From the NCBI RefSeq assembly GCF_009192995.1, contig NZ_SDID01000006.1, positions 1-64,000 of the forward strand: 64,000 bases of DNA, given 5' to 3'. The stretch comes from Sulfurimonas indica. GTDB lineage: Bacteria; Campylobacterota; Campylobacteria; Campylobacterales; Sulfurimonadaceae. Under the pieces are notes generated by a model. The model did not search any database, was not told the DNA's origin, and was given only the letters and a program-made list of their open reading frames with translations. The first letter of the stretch is position 1, and each line of letters starts with the position of its first letter. Positions 26,998 through 35,309 of the stretch are shown here, piece after piece. The position numbers and the translations under genes were made by a program.

Positions 26998-27897
26998 ATG
27001 AAACAACTAGCACTCATCGGTCCTACTGCTTCGGGAAAAAGTGATCTAGCCATCAAAATCGCTAAAGAGATAGATGCTTACATTCTCTCTATCGATTCAC
27101 TCAGTATCTATAAAGAGATAGATATCGTTGCCGCAAAACCCTCTAAAGAGGAGCTGCGTGAGATAAAGCATTTTGGTATTGATGAACTCTGGCCAAATGA
27201 GCACTTTAGTGTGGAGATTTTTATACGGCTCTACCATGATGTTGTACGAAAATGTAAAGAAGATGATAAAAACCTCATCATTGTCGGTGGTACCTCATTT
27301 TATTTGAAATCTCTGCTCGATGGGCTCTCTCCTCTTCCAGAGATTACAAAGCTCACGCAGGAGCGTGTCAAAGAAAAGCTCCAAAATCTCACACGTAGTT
27401 ATGAAGCGTTACTTACAAAAGATGCAGCATATATGCAAAAAATAGCATCCAATGATCGCTACCGCATCGAAAAAGCACTGCTTATCTTAGAAGCATCAGG
27501 AATGACACCTAGTGAGTGGTTTTCAAAAAATCCTGCCAAGCCGATTATAAAAGATTTGCCAATTTTCAACATCGATGTGGAGCGTGAAGTGTTGCGTAAG
27601 CGTATTACAAAAAGAACGCAGCAGATGTATGATATGGGACTTATCGATGAAGTGGCATATCTCGAACAAAAATATACACGAGTTCCAAACGCTATGAAAG
27701 CCATCGGGATTGTAGAAGTATTGGACTTTTTAGATGCAAAGATAGACAAAGAAGAGATGCTCCAACTCATCTCTACCCATACTGCTCAGCTTGCAAAACG
27801 ACAACAGACCTTTAACCGCTCACAATTTCAAGATATCACTCATGCAAAACTAGAAGATTTGGAAGATATTATTCTTCACACAACTTTGCATACATAG
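26998..27897 (+). CDS. miaA: tRNA dimethylallyltransferase
   Basis: A 299-residue enzyme that adds the isoprenyl group to A37 of tRNAs reading UNN codons. The P-loop is GPTASGKSD near the start, followed by SIDSLSIYKEIDIVAAKPS and IVGGTSFYLKSLLDGL. The frame is open further upstream (to 26881), but that part overlaps the EEP gene and lacks similarity; the ATG at 26998 starts exactly with the MiaA N-terminus. It ends convergently with, and overlaps by 29 bases, the N-carbamoylputrescine amidase gene. Confidence 0.95.
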   Translation: MKQLALIGPTASGKSDLAIKIAKEIDAYILSIDSLSIYKEIDIVAAKPSKEELREIKHFGIDELWPNEHFSVEIFIRLYHDVVRKCKEDDKNLIIVGGTSFYLKSLLDGLSPLPEITKLTQERVKEKLQNLTRSYEALLTKDAAYMQKIASNDRYRIEKALLILEASGMTPSEWFSKNPAKPIIKDLPIFNIDVEREVLRKRITKRTQQMYDMGLIDEVAYLEQKYTRVPNAMKAIGIVEVLDFLDAKIDKEEMLQLISTHTAQLAKRQQTFNRSQFQDITHAKLEDLEDIILHTTLHT

Positions 27898-28717
27898 TAC
27901 TTCTTCTATCACGCAGAAGTCCCCAGTACTCTCTTTGTTTTGCATTCTCTTCAAGGTCAAATTCAGCGCAGAGTATCTCCTCTTTGTCACGTGAGGCTTC
28001 GGCTATTTTCGCACCTGTATAGTCAGTAATGAATGATGAACCGTAAAAAGTAAGCTCACAGCTCTCACCCACTTCCACTCCATAACGATTTGCTACCACG
28101 ACGGGTACCGTATTTGTCGCGGCATGTCCCATCTGTACTCTTTGCCAGTGTTCTTTTGAGTCCAGATGGATCTCCGGCTCACTTCCGATGGCTGTGGGAT
28201 AAAAAATAATCTCTGCACCCATCAGTGTCAATGCTCGTGCAGTTTCACAAAACCACTGATCCCAGCATATTCCCACGCCAATTTTCCCATACTTTGTCTC
28301 ATAGACTTGAAAGCCGGTATCACCCGGTTTAAAGTAGAACTTCTCCTCATAACCCGGACCATCCGGAATATGTGTCTTTCGATAGTTTTGCATCAATGTA
28401 CCATCAGCATCGATAACAACAAGTGAGTTAAAATACTCTGCATCGGCCTTTTCAAAATAAGAGACCAATAAAACAACCCCAAGCTCACGTGAGAGTGTTT
28501 GAAACTCTTTTATAAGTCTGTTATCTTTCAGAGGAGCAGCCCATGAAAAGTACTTTGCATCCATATCTTTACAGAAGTAAAGCCCTTCAAAAAGCTCCGG
28601 TAAAAGTATGATATTTGCACCATTTTTAGCAGCCTCACGCACGAGTCTTTTTGCCTTATTTACATTTGCAGATTTATCTTCACTCATACTCATCTGAATC
28701 GCTGCTACTTTTACCAT
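27869..28717 (-). CDS. aguB: N-carbamoylputrescine amidase (nitrilase superfamily)
   Basis: A 282-residue carbon-nitrogen hydrolase with the Glu-Lys-Cys triad: LLPELFEG (Glu), YRKTHIPDGPGYEEKFYF (Lys) and GVGICWDQWFCETARAL (Cys). The HIPDGPGYEEKFYFKPGD stretch is characteristic of AguB, which converts N-carbamoylputrescine to putrescine, CO2 and ammonia. The agmatine deiminase gene that makes its substrate begins at 63306. Its 3' end overlaps miaA by 29 bases on the opposite strand. Confidence 0.92.
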   Translation of the reverse strand: MVKVAAIQMSMSEDKSANVNKAKRLVREAAKNGANIILLPELFEGLYFCKDMDAKYFSWAAPLKDNRLIKEFQTLSRELGVVLLVSYFEKADAEYFNSLVVIDADGTLMQNYRKTHIPDGPGYEEKFYFKPGDTGFQVYETKYGKIGVGICWDQWFCETARALTLMGAEIIFYPTAIGSEPEIHLDSKEHWQRVQMGHAATNTVPVVVANRYGVEVGESCELTFYGSSFITDYTGAKIAEASRDKEEILCAEFDLEENAKQREYWGLLRDRRSTMYAKLCEE

Positions 28718-28727
28718 TGATACTTCC

Positions 28728-29006
28728 TTAACCTCTCGCAGTTACTTCTAAAAGATGATAACCAAACTGTGTCTGAATCGGTCCATAAACCACACCGACA
28801 TCTCCGTTAAATACCGCCTTGTCAAACTCAGGCACCATCTGTCCTGGTCCAAACTGACCTAAATCACCACCGTTTCTTGAAGATGGACATGTTGAGTACT
28901 GTTTTGCAATCTCACCAAAATCCGCTCCGTTTTCTATCTCCTCTTTTAACTCATTACACTTCGCTTCACTCTCTACTAAAATATGTCTTGCTGTTGCCCA
29001 TGCCAT
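28728..29006 (-). CDS. parvulin-type peptidyl-prolyl isomerase
   Basis: A 92-residue single-domain rotamase: ATARHILVESEAKCNELK, FGEIAKQYSTCPSSRNGGDL and GPIQTQFGYHLLEV are the canonical parvulin segments. There is no signal peptide, so it resembles the cytosolic PpiC (Par10) of E. coli. It lies 10 bases upstream of aguB in the same direction. Confidence 0.93.
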   Translation of the reverse strand: MAWATARHILVESEAKCNELKEEIENGADFGEIAKQYSTCPSSRNGGDLGQFGPGQMVPEFDKAVFNGDVGVVYGPIQTQFGYHLLEVTARG

Positions 29007-29158
29007 ATGATGGTACTCCTTTGATTTTTTTCATCCAAATTCTACAATAAAATTGCTTACTTTAGAAACTATTAAAGGAGTTAAGTAAATATAATTCGTA
29101 TTATAATCTCAACAACACTTTAGTAGACTTACATAAATCGAATCATACGGGAGAAAAT

Positions 29159-29659
29159 ATGAAAAAAATTATCGCTATCTTGGCAATTACACTGCTTTTT
29201 TTAGGATGTAGTTCAAAATCAGAAGAGAACAAAAATGTAGAGGCAAAACTTGCAGTAGGCAAAAGTTTGACAGACATCAAACTTAAAGACCAAAATGAAA
29301 AACCGGCAACTATCGCGGCAGATACAAAAATCGTTTTCTTCTCTTTTTCAAAACCGACAGGACACGCTTGTAATGAATTTTTAGAGTCAAAACCTGCCAA
29401 TTTTCTAGCAGAACATAAAGCTGTTTACGTTGCAGATGTCAGTGCAGCACCGGGAATTATCAAAAGTATGTTTATCTTACCTGACTTAAAAGAGTTAAAA
29501 TTCCCAATCCTTCTTATCAATGATGACAAACTCTCAGCAGAGTTCACAAAAGAAATGAATAAAGAGAGCATCGTTGTTGTTACTCTTGATAACTTAAAAA
29601 TTACAAATATTCAAAATCTCAAAGATGCATCAGAGCTAGAAAAGCTCTTCACTAAATAA
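29159..29659 (+). CDS. lipoprotein with thioredoxin-like fold lacking CXXC
   Basis: A 166-residue lipoprotein with lipobox FLGC (cysteine at residue 17). The mature part resembles a peroxiredoxin/thioredoxin-like fold (VGKSLTDIKLKDQNEKPATI, then IVFFSFSKPTGHACNEFL), but only one cysteine remains (GHAC) and there is no CXXC pair. A redox role is therefore doubtful. It has its own GGGAGA ribosome site and is monocistronic. Confidence 0.65.
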   Translation: MKKIIAILAITLLFLGCSSKSEENKNVEAKLAVGKSLTDIKLKDQNEKPATIAADTKIVFFSFSKPTGHACNEFLESKPANFLAEHKAVYVADVSAAPGIIKSMFILPDLKELKFPILLINDDKLSAEFTKEMNKESIVVVTLDNLKITNIQNLKDASELEKLFTK

Positions 29660-29696
29660 AAAACTTCTTTGAAATAATCTGACAATATCGTTGGTT

Positions 29697-30455
29697 TTAA
29701 ACTTCTAGAAAATCAGCGATAGAGTCTATAACACTATCAGGATGAACTCCAAGGTCCAGATCTTTCAAATTAAACTTACCTGTTTTTACCAGTACAGCCT
29801 GCAGTCCGGCTTCCTGTGCACCCCGAATGTCACCTTCGATATCATCTCCTATCATCATGCACTCATTCGGTTTTACTCCCAAATCTTCACATGCCAAATG
29901 ATAAAATGAACGGCTTGGTTTTCCCAAAAGCTGTGAACTTTTTGCAGCACCATACTCCAAAGCTGCTACAAAACAACCAGCATCCATACTCAATTTGTTA
30001 TCTGCATCTTTAAAATAGCGATTTTTTGCAATGGCAACCAGCTGGGCATCTTCCATAAGCATACGAAAAGCACGATTAAGATTCTGGTATGAGAAGTTTT
30101 CCTGTGCATCGCCCACGACAACATATTTTTTAGGATACTGCTGCAGATCAGTAAAAAACTTCTTTGCATCCTCTGTCAACAAAAACTCTGCCGAACTTTT
30201 CTCGTTTTCCAAAAATCGCTTCGTTATATCTAGAGCAGTAATGAGTTCTTGCGCATCTATATCAAAGCCCATCTTTTGAAGCTTTTCTACAACCTGAGAA
30301 GAAGTTTTTTGGGTTGTGTTAGTTAAAAATCGGATGGGGTACTTTTGTTTTATGGCATTCACTGCTTCAATGGCACCGTCAATGGGCTTATCTCCAACAT
30401 ACAAAACACCACCAATGTCACATAAAACAGCTTTTATCTTAGAACTGTTTAGCAT
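29697..30455 (-). CDS. HAD-superfamily hydrolase, LHPP-like (TIGR01458 type)
   Basis: A 252-residue HAD phosphatase of subclass IIA. Motif I is VLCDIGGVLYVG; the second aspartate is replaced by glycine, as in the LHPP subgroup where it is serine or glycine. LTNTTQKTSSQVVEKLQKMG is motif II, and MMIGDDIEGDIRGAQEAGL carries the motif III/IV aspartates. The frame continues to a TTG at 30473, but AAAGGAG lies inside that extension 6 bases before the ATG at 30455, so the ATG is the start. The substrate is unknown. Confidence 0.85.
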   Translation of the reverse strand: MLNSSKIKAVLCDIGGVLYVGDKPIDGAIEAVNAIKQKYPIRFLTNTTQKTSSQVVEKLQKMGFDIDAQELITALDITKRFLENEKSSAEFLLTEDAKKFFTDLQQYPKKYVVVGDAQENFSYQNLNRAFRMLMEDAQLVAIAKNRYFKDADNKLSMDAGCFVAALEYGAAKSSQLLGKPSRSFYHLACEDLGVKPNECMMIGDDIEGDIRGAQEAGLQAVLVKTGKFNLKDLDLGVHPDSVIDSIADFLEV

Positions 30456-30531
30456 AAGAGACTCCTTTTGCAACTAAGCTCTTACTCTAATCATACATCC
30501 TTCTGTATCAATCTTTTCTTTAGAAAATAGA

Positions 30532-30595
30532 TTAAGGGCACCTCTAAAAACTCTAATCATCCTCAGAAGGCTAGAGTTTTTAGAGGTGCCCTTAA
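30532..30595. repeat. short MITE-like palindromic element at the 3' end of recD2
   Basis: Arms of 24 bases (30532-30555 and 30572-30595) are perfect inverted copies. The left 32 bases (30535-30566) match the left end of the larger element at 42052 at 31 of 32 positions. It looks like a minimal, end-to-end derivative of that element. It lies between two minus-strand genes and may also terminate recD2 transcription. The recD2 stop codon (30592-30594) lies in the right arm. TA flanks both ends if the element is taken as starting AGGGCACC. Confidence 0.85.
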
Positions 30596-32841
30596 CTTTT
30601 CCCAAGTTCTAAAAGCACGGTATCACGCTCTGTTACTGCCACACGTCTGCAGGCTGACTCAAAAGCCCCACTCTCGCCTATGATGATACAGCGATGTTTT
30701 GAGCGTGTGATGGCTGTATAGATAAGCTTCGTGTTGTGCATGATAAAATGCGTAAAACTCATTGGAATAACAACAATGTCATACTCCATGCCCTGTACTT
30801 TGTGGATTGTCAAAGCATAGGAGAGCATCAGGTATGCTTTTAGCTCATCATACTCATACTTTACAACGATATCTTCATTTGGGTAAAAGACATAGGCCTG
30901 TTCTTCCTCTTCATCGATGCGAAAGAGCAGTCCGCTCATACCATTAAAGACTCGTCTTTCATTTGAGTCTTCCCCCATTTTAAACCCTTCAGAACTCCAT
31001 GAGGTCATATTCTCATTTTTGGTATGCACGACCTTGTCCATTAGACGAAACTCTAACTCTCCACGCTTGATGCACTTTTTAGGATTGGGGTTAAAATACT
31101 CCTGCAAAATTTTGTTGAGATTGGTCGTACCAAGCGTGCCGCCCTTCATCGGCGTAATGACCTGAAAATAGTTTAGATACTCTTTTATCTGCTTATTGTT
31201 CAGACGATAGCGTGCTTTTTCAATGCTTGCTACTACACGGTGCAACATCTCGGCGATGATATCTTGAGAGTTCTTCTCACGTAGCTCTTTAAGCTCCTCT
31301 TGCGTGAGCTGATTTTTCAGAGCATAATAGTTGGCAATATTGACATCTACAAATTCAAAATCCTCATACACACCTTTATACTGTGGTACTTCACCCTGTC
31401 GGATCTGATTGGCAATGAGCGTAATGGCCTGATCTTCACTCTGTCTGTATATCTGCGTGAGCTTTACAATGGGAGCAAGATTGAGAGTAAGCACGTCACT
31501 CAGCACATTTCCAGCCCCAATAGGCGGTAGTTGCGCATCATCCCCTACAATTATAACAATGGCTTTATTTGAGATTTTCCCCATTAAGCGTGCAAAGAGT
31601 GTCGAGTTTATCATCGAGGCTTCATCAATGAGAACTACCGAGTAGGGAAACTTGTCTGATTCTTCATGTTTAACAAGCAGTGACTGAATCGTAGCAGACT
31701 CAAACCCTGTTGTATCACTAATGCGCTGCGCTGCAATACCACTAAGTGCACAGGTAATAATCTCTTTGTTGTCATAACGGGTATTTAAAAGCTCTAAAAT
31801 CGTCTTGGAAGTTGTGCTCTTTCCTGTTCCTGCATAACCAACCAAGAAAAGGATGCTTGCACCATTGTTGATGATCTCAACTGCTTTTCGCTGTTGCTCA
31901 CCAAGTTTCAGCTCTGAATCTACCAAAAATGCGTCGAGATCTTTTACAAATCCCCCACTGTCAAGCTTAGCTCGCTTGGTAAAAGTATCATACAAAAACT
32001 TCTCTGCATCATAAAGCCGTGCAGGAGAGAGTCTATCGTGCTGCATAAGGACAATGCTTCCCTCACTCACACGCTCAACCAAAGCCGCTTCATAAAGATA
32101 CTCTTTTTGATAAAAACCAAGCAGCTCATCAAGTCCGCTAAAGAGCAGTGACTTTTCAATACAGGAGTTTCCATTTGCTTCACAATATTCTAAAAGCACA
32201 TAATCCATCGCCGAGCTGATACGGTTTTCATCCTCAGCACTGACACCCATCTTCAGTGCCAACTCATCAGCCCGTTTAAAGCCGATACCGGAAATGGAAG
32301 TTAGTATATAAGGATTTTCTTTGATTTTAGAACAGGGCTCACTCACATCTTTCATAGCAGTTGCAATAGTAGTTAGGAGTGTTGGAGAGACATTATAAGG
32401 GCTTAAAAACTCACCAAGCTCACGCATCGAGCGAAACTTTTTCCAAGAGGTTTGAATCTTTTTGAGTCGCTTCTCTTTGATGCCTTTAAACTCCAACAAC
32501 CGCTCAATGTCATTGTCTAAGATATTGACAAGCTCTTCTGAACCAAAATGCTCTATAAGATCTGCTGAGAGTTTCTTGGTAAAGCCTTTGATGATTTTGT
32601 TGAGAAAGAAAAAGAGTTCGTTTTGATTTACCTTTATGGAGTCAAACTTAAAGGTGCGTCCATACTTCTTATGCTCATGCCACTCACCCTCTAGCGTAAT
32701 AGCAGAACCTTTGATGTTCTCAATGGCACTCTCATAGTAAACACCACTGATTTTCTCACCGGACTTTAGTACCGCAATAAAAAAACCGTCATCCCCCTCA
32801 AAAAGAACCCTGTCAATCTGCCCTATAAGTGTCTGTGCCAT
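30592..32841 (-). CDS. recD2: RecD2-like superfamily 1 helicase
   Basis: A 749-residue 5'-3' DNA helicase of the RecD/TraA type. The first 340 residues hold an OB-like N-terminus (LIGQIDRVLFEGDDGFFIAV) and helix-hairpin-helix repeats (ILTSISGIGFKRADELALKM). The motor follows: Walker A GYAGTGKSTTS, motif II VVLIDEASMINS, motif III IIVGDDAQLPPIGAGN, and motif VI SYALTIHKVQGMEYD with YTAITRSK. The N-terminal extension distinguishes RecD2 from RecBCD's RecD. The stop codon is completed by the MITE-like element at 30532-30595, so the native C-terminus may once have been different. Confidence 0.9.
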   Translation of the reverse strand: MAQTLIGQIDRVLFEGDDGFFIAVLKSGEKISGVYYESAIENIKGSAITLEGEWHEHKKYGRTFKFDSIKVNQNELFFFLNKIIKGFTKKLSADLIEHFGSEELVNILDNDIERLLEFKGIKEKRLKKIQTSWKKFRSMRELGEFLSPYNVSPTLLTTIATAMKDVSEPCSKIKENPYILTSISGIGFKRADELALKMGVSAEDENRISSAMDYVLLEYCEANGNSCIEKSLLFSGLDELLGFYQKEYLYEAALVERVSEGSIVLMQHDRLSPARLYDAEKFLYDTFTKRAKLDSGGFVKDLDAFLVDSELKLGEQQRKAVEIINNGASILFLVGYAGTGKSTTSKTILELLNTRYDNKEIITCALSGIAAQRISDTTGFESATIQSLLVKHEESDKFPYSVVLIDEASMINSTLFARLMGKISNKAIVIIVGDDAQLPPIGAGNVLSDVLTLNLAPIVKLTQIYRQSEDQAITLIANQIRQGEVPQYKGVYEDFEFVDVNIANYYALKNQLTQEELKELREKNSQDIIAEMLHRVVASIEKARYRLNNKQIKEYLNYFQVITPMKGGTLGTTNLNKILQEYFNPNPKKCIKRGELEFRLMDKVVHTKNENMTSWSSEGFKMGEDSNERRVFNGMSGLLFRIDEEEEQAYVFYPNEDIVVKYEYDELKAYLMLSYALTIHKVQGMEYDIVVIPMSFTHFIMHNTKLIYTAITRSKHRCIIIGESGAFESACRRVAVTERDTVLLELGKS

Positions 32842-33044
32842 GCCCTGCCGTTTTATTTTTTTATAAATGTTTATACCATATTAATTTCGTAACTCTTATT
32901 AAAAAATCTTGTAACCATAACATTCACAACTTCACTCCTTTAAGAAACAGTTGGTATATTATTACTGTTTTTTGGACATTAACACACAATCAATATTTAA
33001 GAATAATAGTAAAAATCTCAAAAATTAATTAAAAACTTTGCAAT
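32842..33044. other. AT-rich intergenic region upstream of recD2 and the R-M island
   Basis: No gene is seen between recD2 and the restriction endonuclease (32842-33166). The sequence is extremely AT-rich and contains no coding pattern. The left part should hold the recD2 promoter (minus strand), and the right part holds the R-M promoter listed separately. It probably marks the left boundary of the acquired island. Confidence 0.5.
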
Positions 33045-33073
33045 TTGACATATTTCTAAAAATCCAATAAAAT
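33045..33073 (+). promoter_or_regulatory. sigma-70 promoter of the HaeIII-type R-M genes
   Basis: TTGACA (33045-33050) is followed by a 17-base spacer and TAAAAT (33068-33073). The predicted transcript has a leader of roughly 85 bases before the endonuclease ATG. A full -35 box is unusual for Campylobacterota and may be a feature brought in with the island. Confidence 0.6.
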
Positions 33074-33125
33074 TGGTATATACTTCTTTTTTATTATAAG
33101 CTAACATTTATTCTAAAGAGAGTTT

Positions 33126-33140
33126 TTGTTATCATAACAA
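33126..33140. promoter_or_regulatory. perfect palindrome in the R-M leader, possible operator
   Basis: TTGTTATCATAACAA is a perfect 7+1+7 inverted repeat located between the predicted promoter and the endonuclease start, 27 bases before the ATG. No controller gene is adjacent. The binding protein could be the methyltransferase itself or a host regulator; this is inference. Confidence 0.4.
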
Positions 33141-33166
33141 ATCTTAAATAATTAATTGGAAATTTG

Positions 33167-34147
33167 ATGGGAAAAGAATCAACTCAAACAAAAAATGGAA
33201 AAGCATTTGAATATGCCATTTTAAAAGAATTTCAAGAAAAACTACAACGAGGTACAGCAGTAGAAGTTATAGAAAATAAAGCATATATAACAGCAAAAAA
33301 ACATTTTGACTCATTTGGTACACTTATACAAAGTGAATTCTCTCTTTACGCTAGTTTTGCAGTAAATTTTTTAATTGATATTGAACCTAGACTATCAAAT
33401 AGCTTTGATGATAATGACATTTTACAACTAGAAATATTAACAGATGATAAAGGTAAAGATGGAGATGTAAGAGATATTGTTGCTATTCGTTTATTACAAA
33501 AGTGGGAAATAGGAGTATCTGCGAAAAACAATCATAAAGCTATAAAACATTCAAGACTTTCAAACAAAATTGATTTTGGAAAAAAGTGGCTTGGAATACC
33601 TGTATCTAATATTTATTTTGATGAAGTAAAACCTATCTTTGATTCTCTTGATAAAATGAGAAAAGAAAGTAATAAAACAAAAACTTGGGAATCCTTAGGA
33701 GATTATCACACATCCATATATCACCCAGTATTAGAAGCATTTAAAAAAGAATTATTCAAAATATATAACACTAATCCAGCAAAAGTTGCTTCTACTTTAG
33801 TAGAATACCTAATAGGAAATAAAGATTTTTATAAAGTTATCAAAAGTAAACATAATATAGAAATTCAAGCATATAACTTACATGGAACATTAAATCTGCC
33901 ATTTAAAGAAATTATTCCTAAGTTTAAAATACCTCAAGTAAATTTACCCACTAAAATAATTAGTATTAACTATAAAAAAGACACTAAAACAACGCTTATC
34001 ATAAAACTAAATAATGACTGGGAACTTTCATTTAGAATACATAATGCAAGTTCAAGAGTTGAACCATCTTTAAAGTTTGATATTAACTTATTAAAAGCGC
34101 CAAAAACTTTATTTACAAATAAACTTTCAATTAAGGAAAGTAAATGA
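33167..34147 (+). CDS. HaeIII-family type II restriction endonuclease
   Basis: A 326-residue protein similar to R.HaeIII, from memory of that family: TQTKNGKAFEYAILKEF near the start, GDVRDIVAIR, KWEIGVSAKNNHKAIKHSRL and DFGKKWLGIPVSNIYF. The E-X-G-X-S-X-K run is a plausible nuclease active site. HaeIII cuts GGCC; the strong match of the neighbouring methyltransferase supports the same site. TTG at 33164 extends the frame by one codon, but the ATG at 33167 is the likely start. It overlaps the methyltransferase by 4 bases. Base composition is clearly lower in GC than the flanking genes, indicating transfer. Confidence 0.88.
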   Translation: MGKESTQTKNGKAFEYAILKEFQEKLQRGTAVEVIENKAYITAKKHFDSFGTLIQSEFSLYASFAVNFLIDIEPRLSNSFDDNDILQLEILTDDKGKDGDVRDIVAIRLLQKWEIGVSAKNNHKAIKHSRLSNKIDFGKKWLGIPVSNIYFDEVKPIFDSLDKMRKESNKTKTWESLGDYHTSIYHPVLEAFKKELFKIYNTNPAKVASTLVEYLIGNKDFYKVIKSKHNIEIQAYNLHGTLNLPFKEIIPKFKIPQVNLPTKIISINYKKDTKTTLIIKLNNDWELSFRIHNASSRVEPSLKFDINLLKAPKTLFTNKLSIKESK

Positions 34148-35244
34148 ATATAATATCATTATTTTCTGGAGCTGGTGGATTAGATTTAGGTTTTGAAAAA
34201 GCAGGTTTTAAAACTATTTGGGCAAATGAATACGACAAAGAGATTTGGGAAACATTTGAAAAAAATTTTCCAAATACTAAACTAGATAGAAGAAGTATTG
34301 TTAACATTCCATCAAGTGATATTCCTGATGCTATTGGTTTAATAGGTGGACCACCTTGCCAAAGCTGGAGCGAAGCAGGTAAGCTTAAAGGAATAAATGA
34401 TCATAGAGGACAACTATTTTTTGAATTTATTAGGGTTTTAAGAGATACAAGACCTCTGTTCTTCTTGGCTGAAAATGTTTCTGGTATGTTAGCAAGTCGC
34501 CATAGTGAAGCACTAGAAAATATTAAAAATCATTTTATTGATAGTGGATACAACTTATCATTCAAGCTTTTAAATGCTCATGACTATAAAGTACCACAAG
34601 ATAGAAAAAGAGTATTTTTTATTGGATTTAGAAAAGATTTAAATATCACCTTTGAATTCCCAAAACCATTTTCAAAAAAAAGATTCTTAAAAGATGTAAT
34701 TTTTGATTTAAAAGATAATGTTTTACCTGCGAAAGATAAAAATTATACAAATGGTGATGACTGTAAGATTGAAAATCATGAATTTATGACTGGTGGTTTT
34801 TCATCAATGTTTATGTCAAGAAATAGAGTCAGAAGTTGGGATGAACCATCATTTACAATACAAGCAGGTGGAAGACATGCTCCACTTCATCCGCAAGCTC
34901 CTAAAATGCAATTTGTGGAGCAAAATAAAAGAATATTTGTTCCTCATAGTGAACATTTATATAGAAGACTTAGCATTAGAGAATGTGCTAGAATTCAAAC
35001 ATTCCCAGATAATCATAAATTTTATTATAAAAATTTGAGTGCAGGTTATAAAATGGTAGGAAATGCTGTACCACCATCTTTAGCATATTATTTGGCAAAG
35101 GAAATACAAAAACAACTATTAAGCATATACCCTAACAAATCCTTGGAAATAATAGGTGAACCTATCTCTCAAAATTCAAATATTAATGACATATTATATA
35201 TTCCTGATATATCAAAAAGTACTAAACAAACGGTTCACTTATAA
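34144..35244 (+). CDS. DNA (cytosine-5-)-methyltransferase, HaeIII type
   Basis: A 366-residue C5-methyltransferase with motif I SLFSGAGGLDLGFEKAGF, motif IV GGPPCQSWSEAGKL (catalytic Cys72), motif VI FFLAENVSGM, motif VIII PQDRKRVFFIGFR, motif IX RRLSIRECARIQTFPDN and motif X GYKMVGNAVPPSLAYYL. From memory of M.HaeIII the similarity runs through the target-recognition domain (MSRNRVRSWDEPSFTIQAGG), so GGCC with modification of the inner cytosine is the likely target. About 35 extra residues follow the normal C-terminus. It protects host DNA from the upstream nuclease, and the 4-base overlap couples the two. Low GC as in its partner. Confidence 0.94.
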   Translation: MNIISLFSGAGGLDLGFEKAGFKTIWANEYDKEIWETFEKNFPNTKLDRRSIVNIPSSDIPDAIGLIGGPPCQSWSEAGKLKGINDHRGQLFFEFIRVLRDTRPLFFLAENVSGMLASRHSEALENIKNHFIDSGYNLSFKLLNAHDYKVPQDRKRVFFIGFRKDLNITFEFPKPFSKKRFLKDVIFDLKDNVLPAKDKNYTNGDDCKIENHEFMTGGFSSMFMSRNRVRSWDEPSFTIQAGGRHAPLHPQAPKMQFVEQNKRIFVPHSEHLYRRLSIRECARIQTFPDNHKFYYKNLSAGYKMVGNAVPPSLAYYLAKEIQKQLLSIYPNKSLEIIGEPISQNSNINDILYIPDISKSTKQTVHL

Positions 35245-35309
35245 TTCAAGTCCACTGTTATCCATACCCCATAAGATAAAATCAAGTCTGTAAAGCAAAG
35301 AGTATCTCT

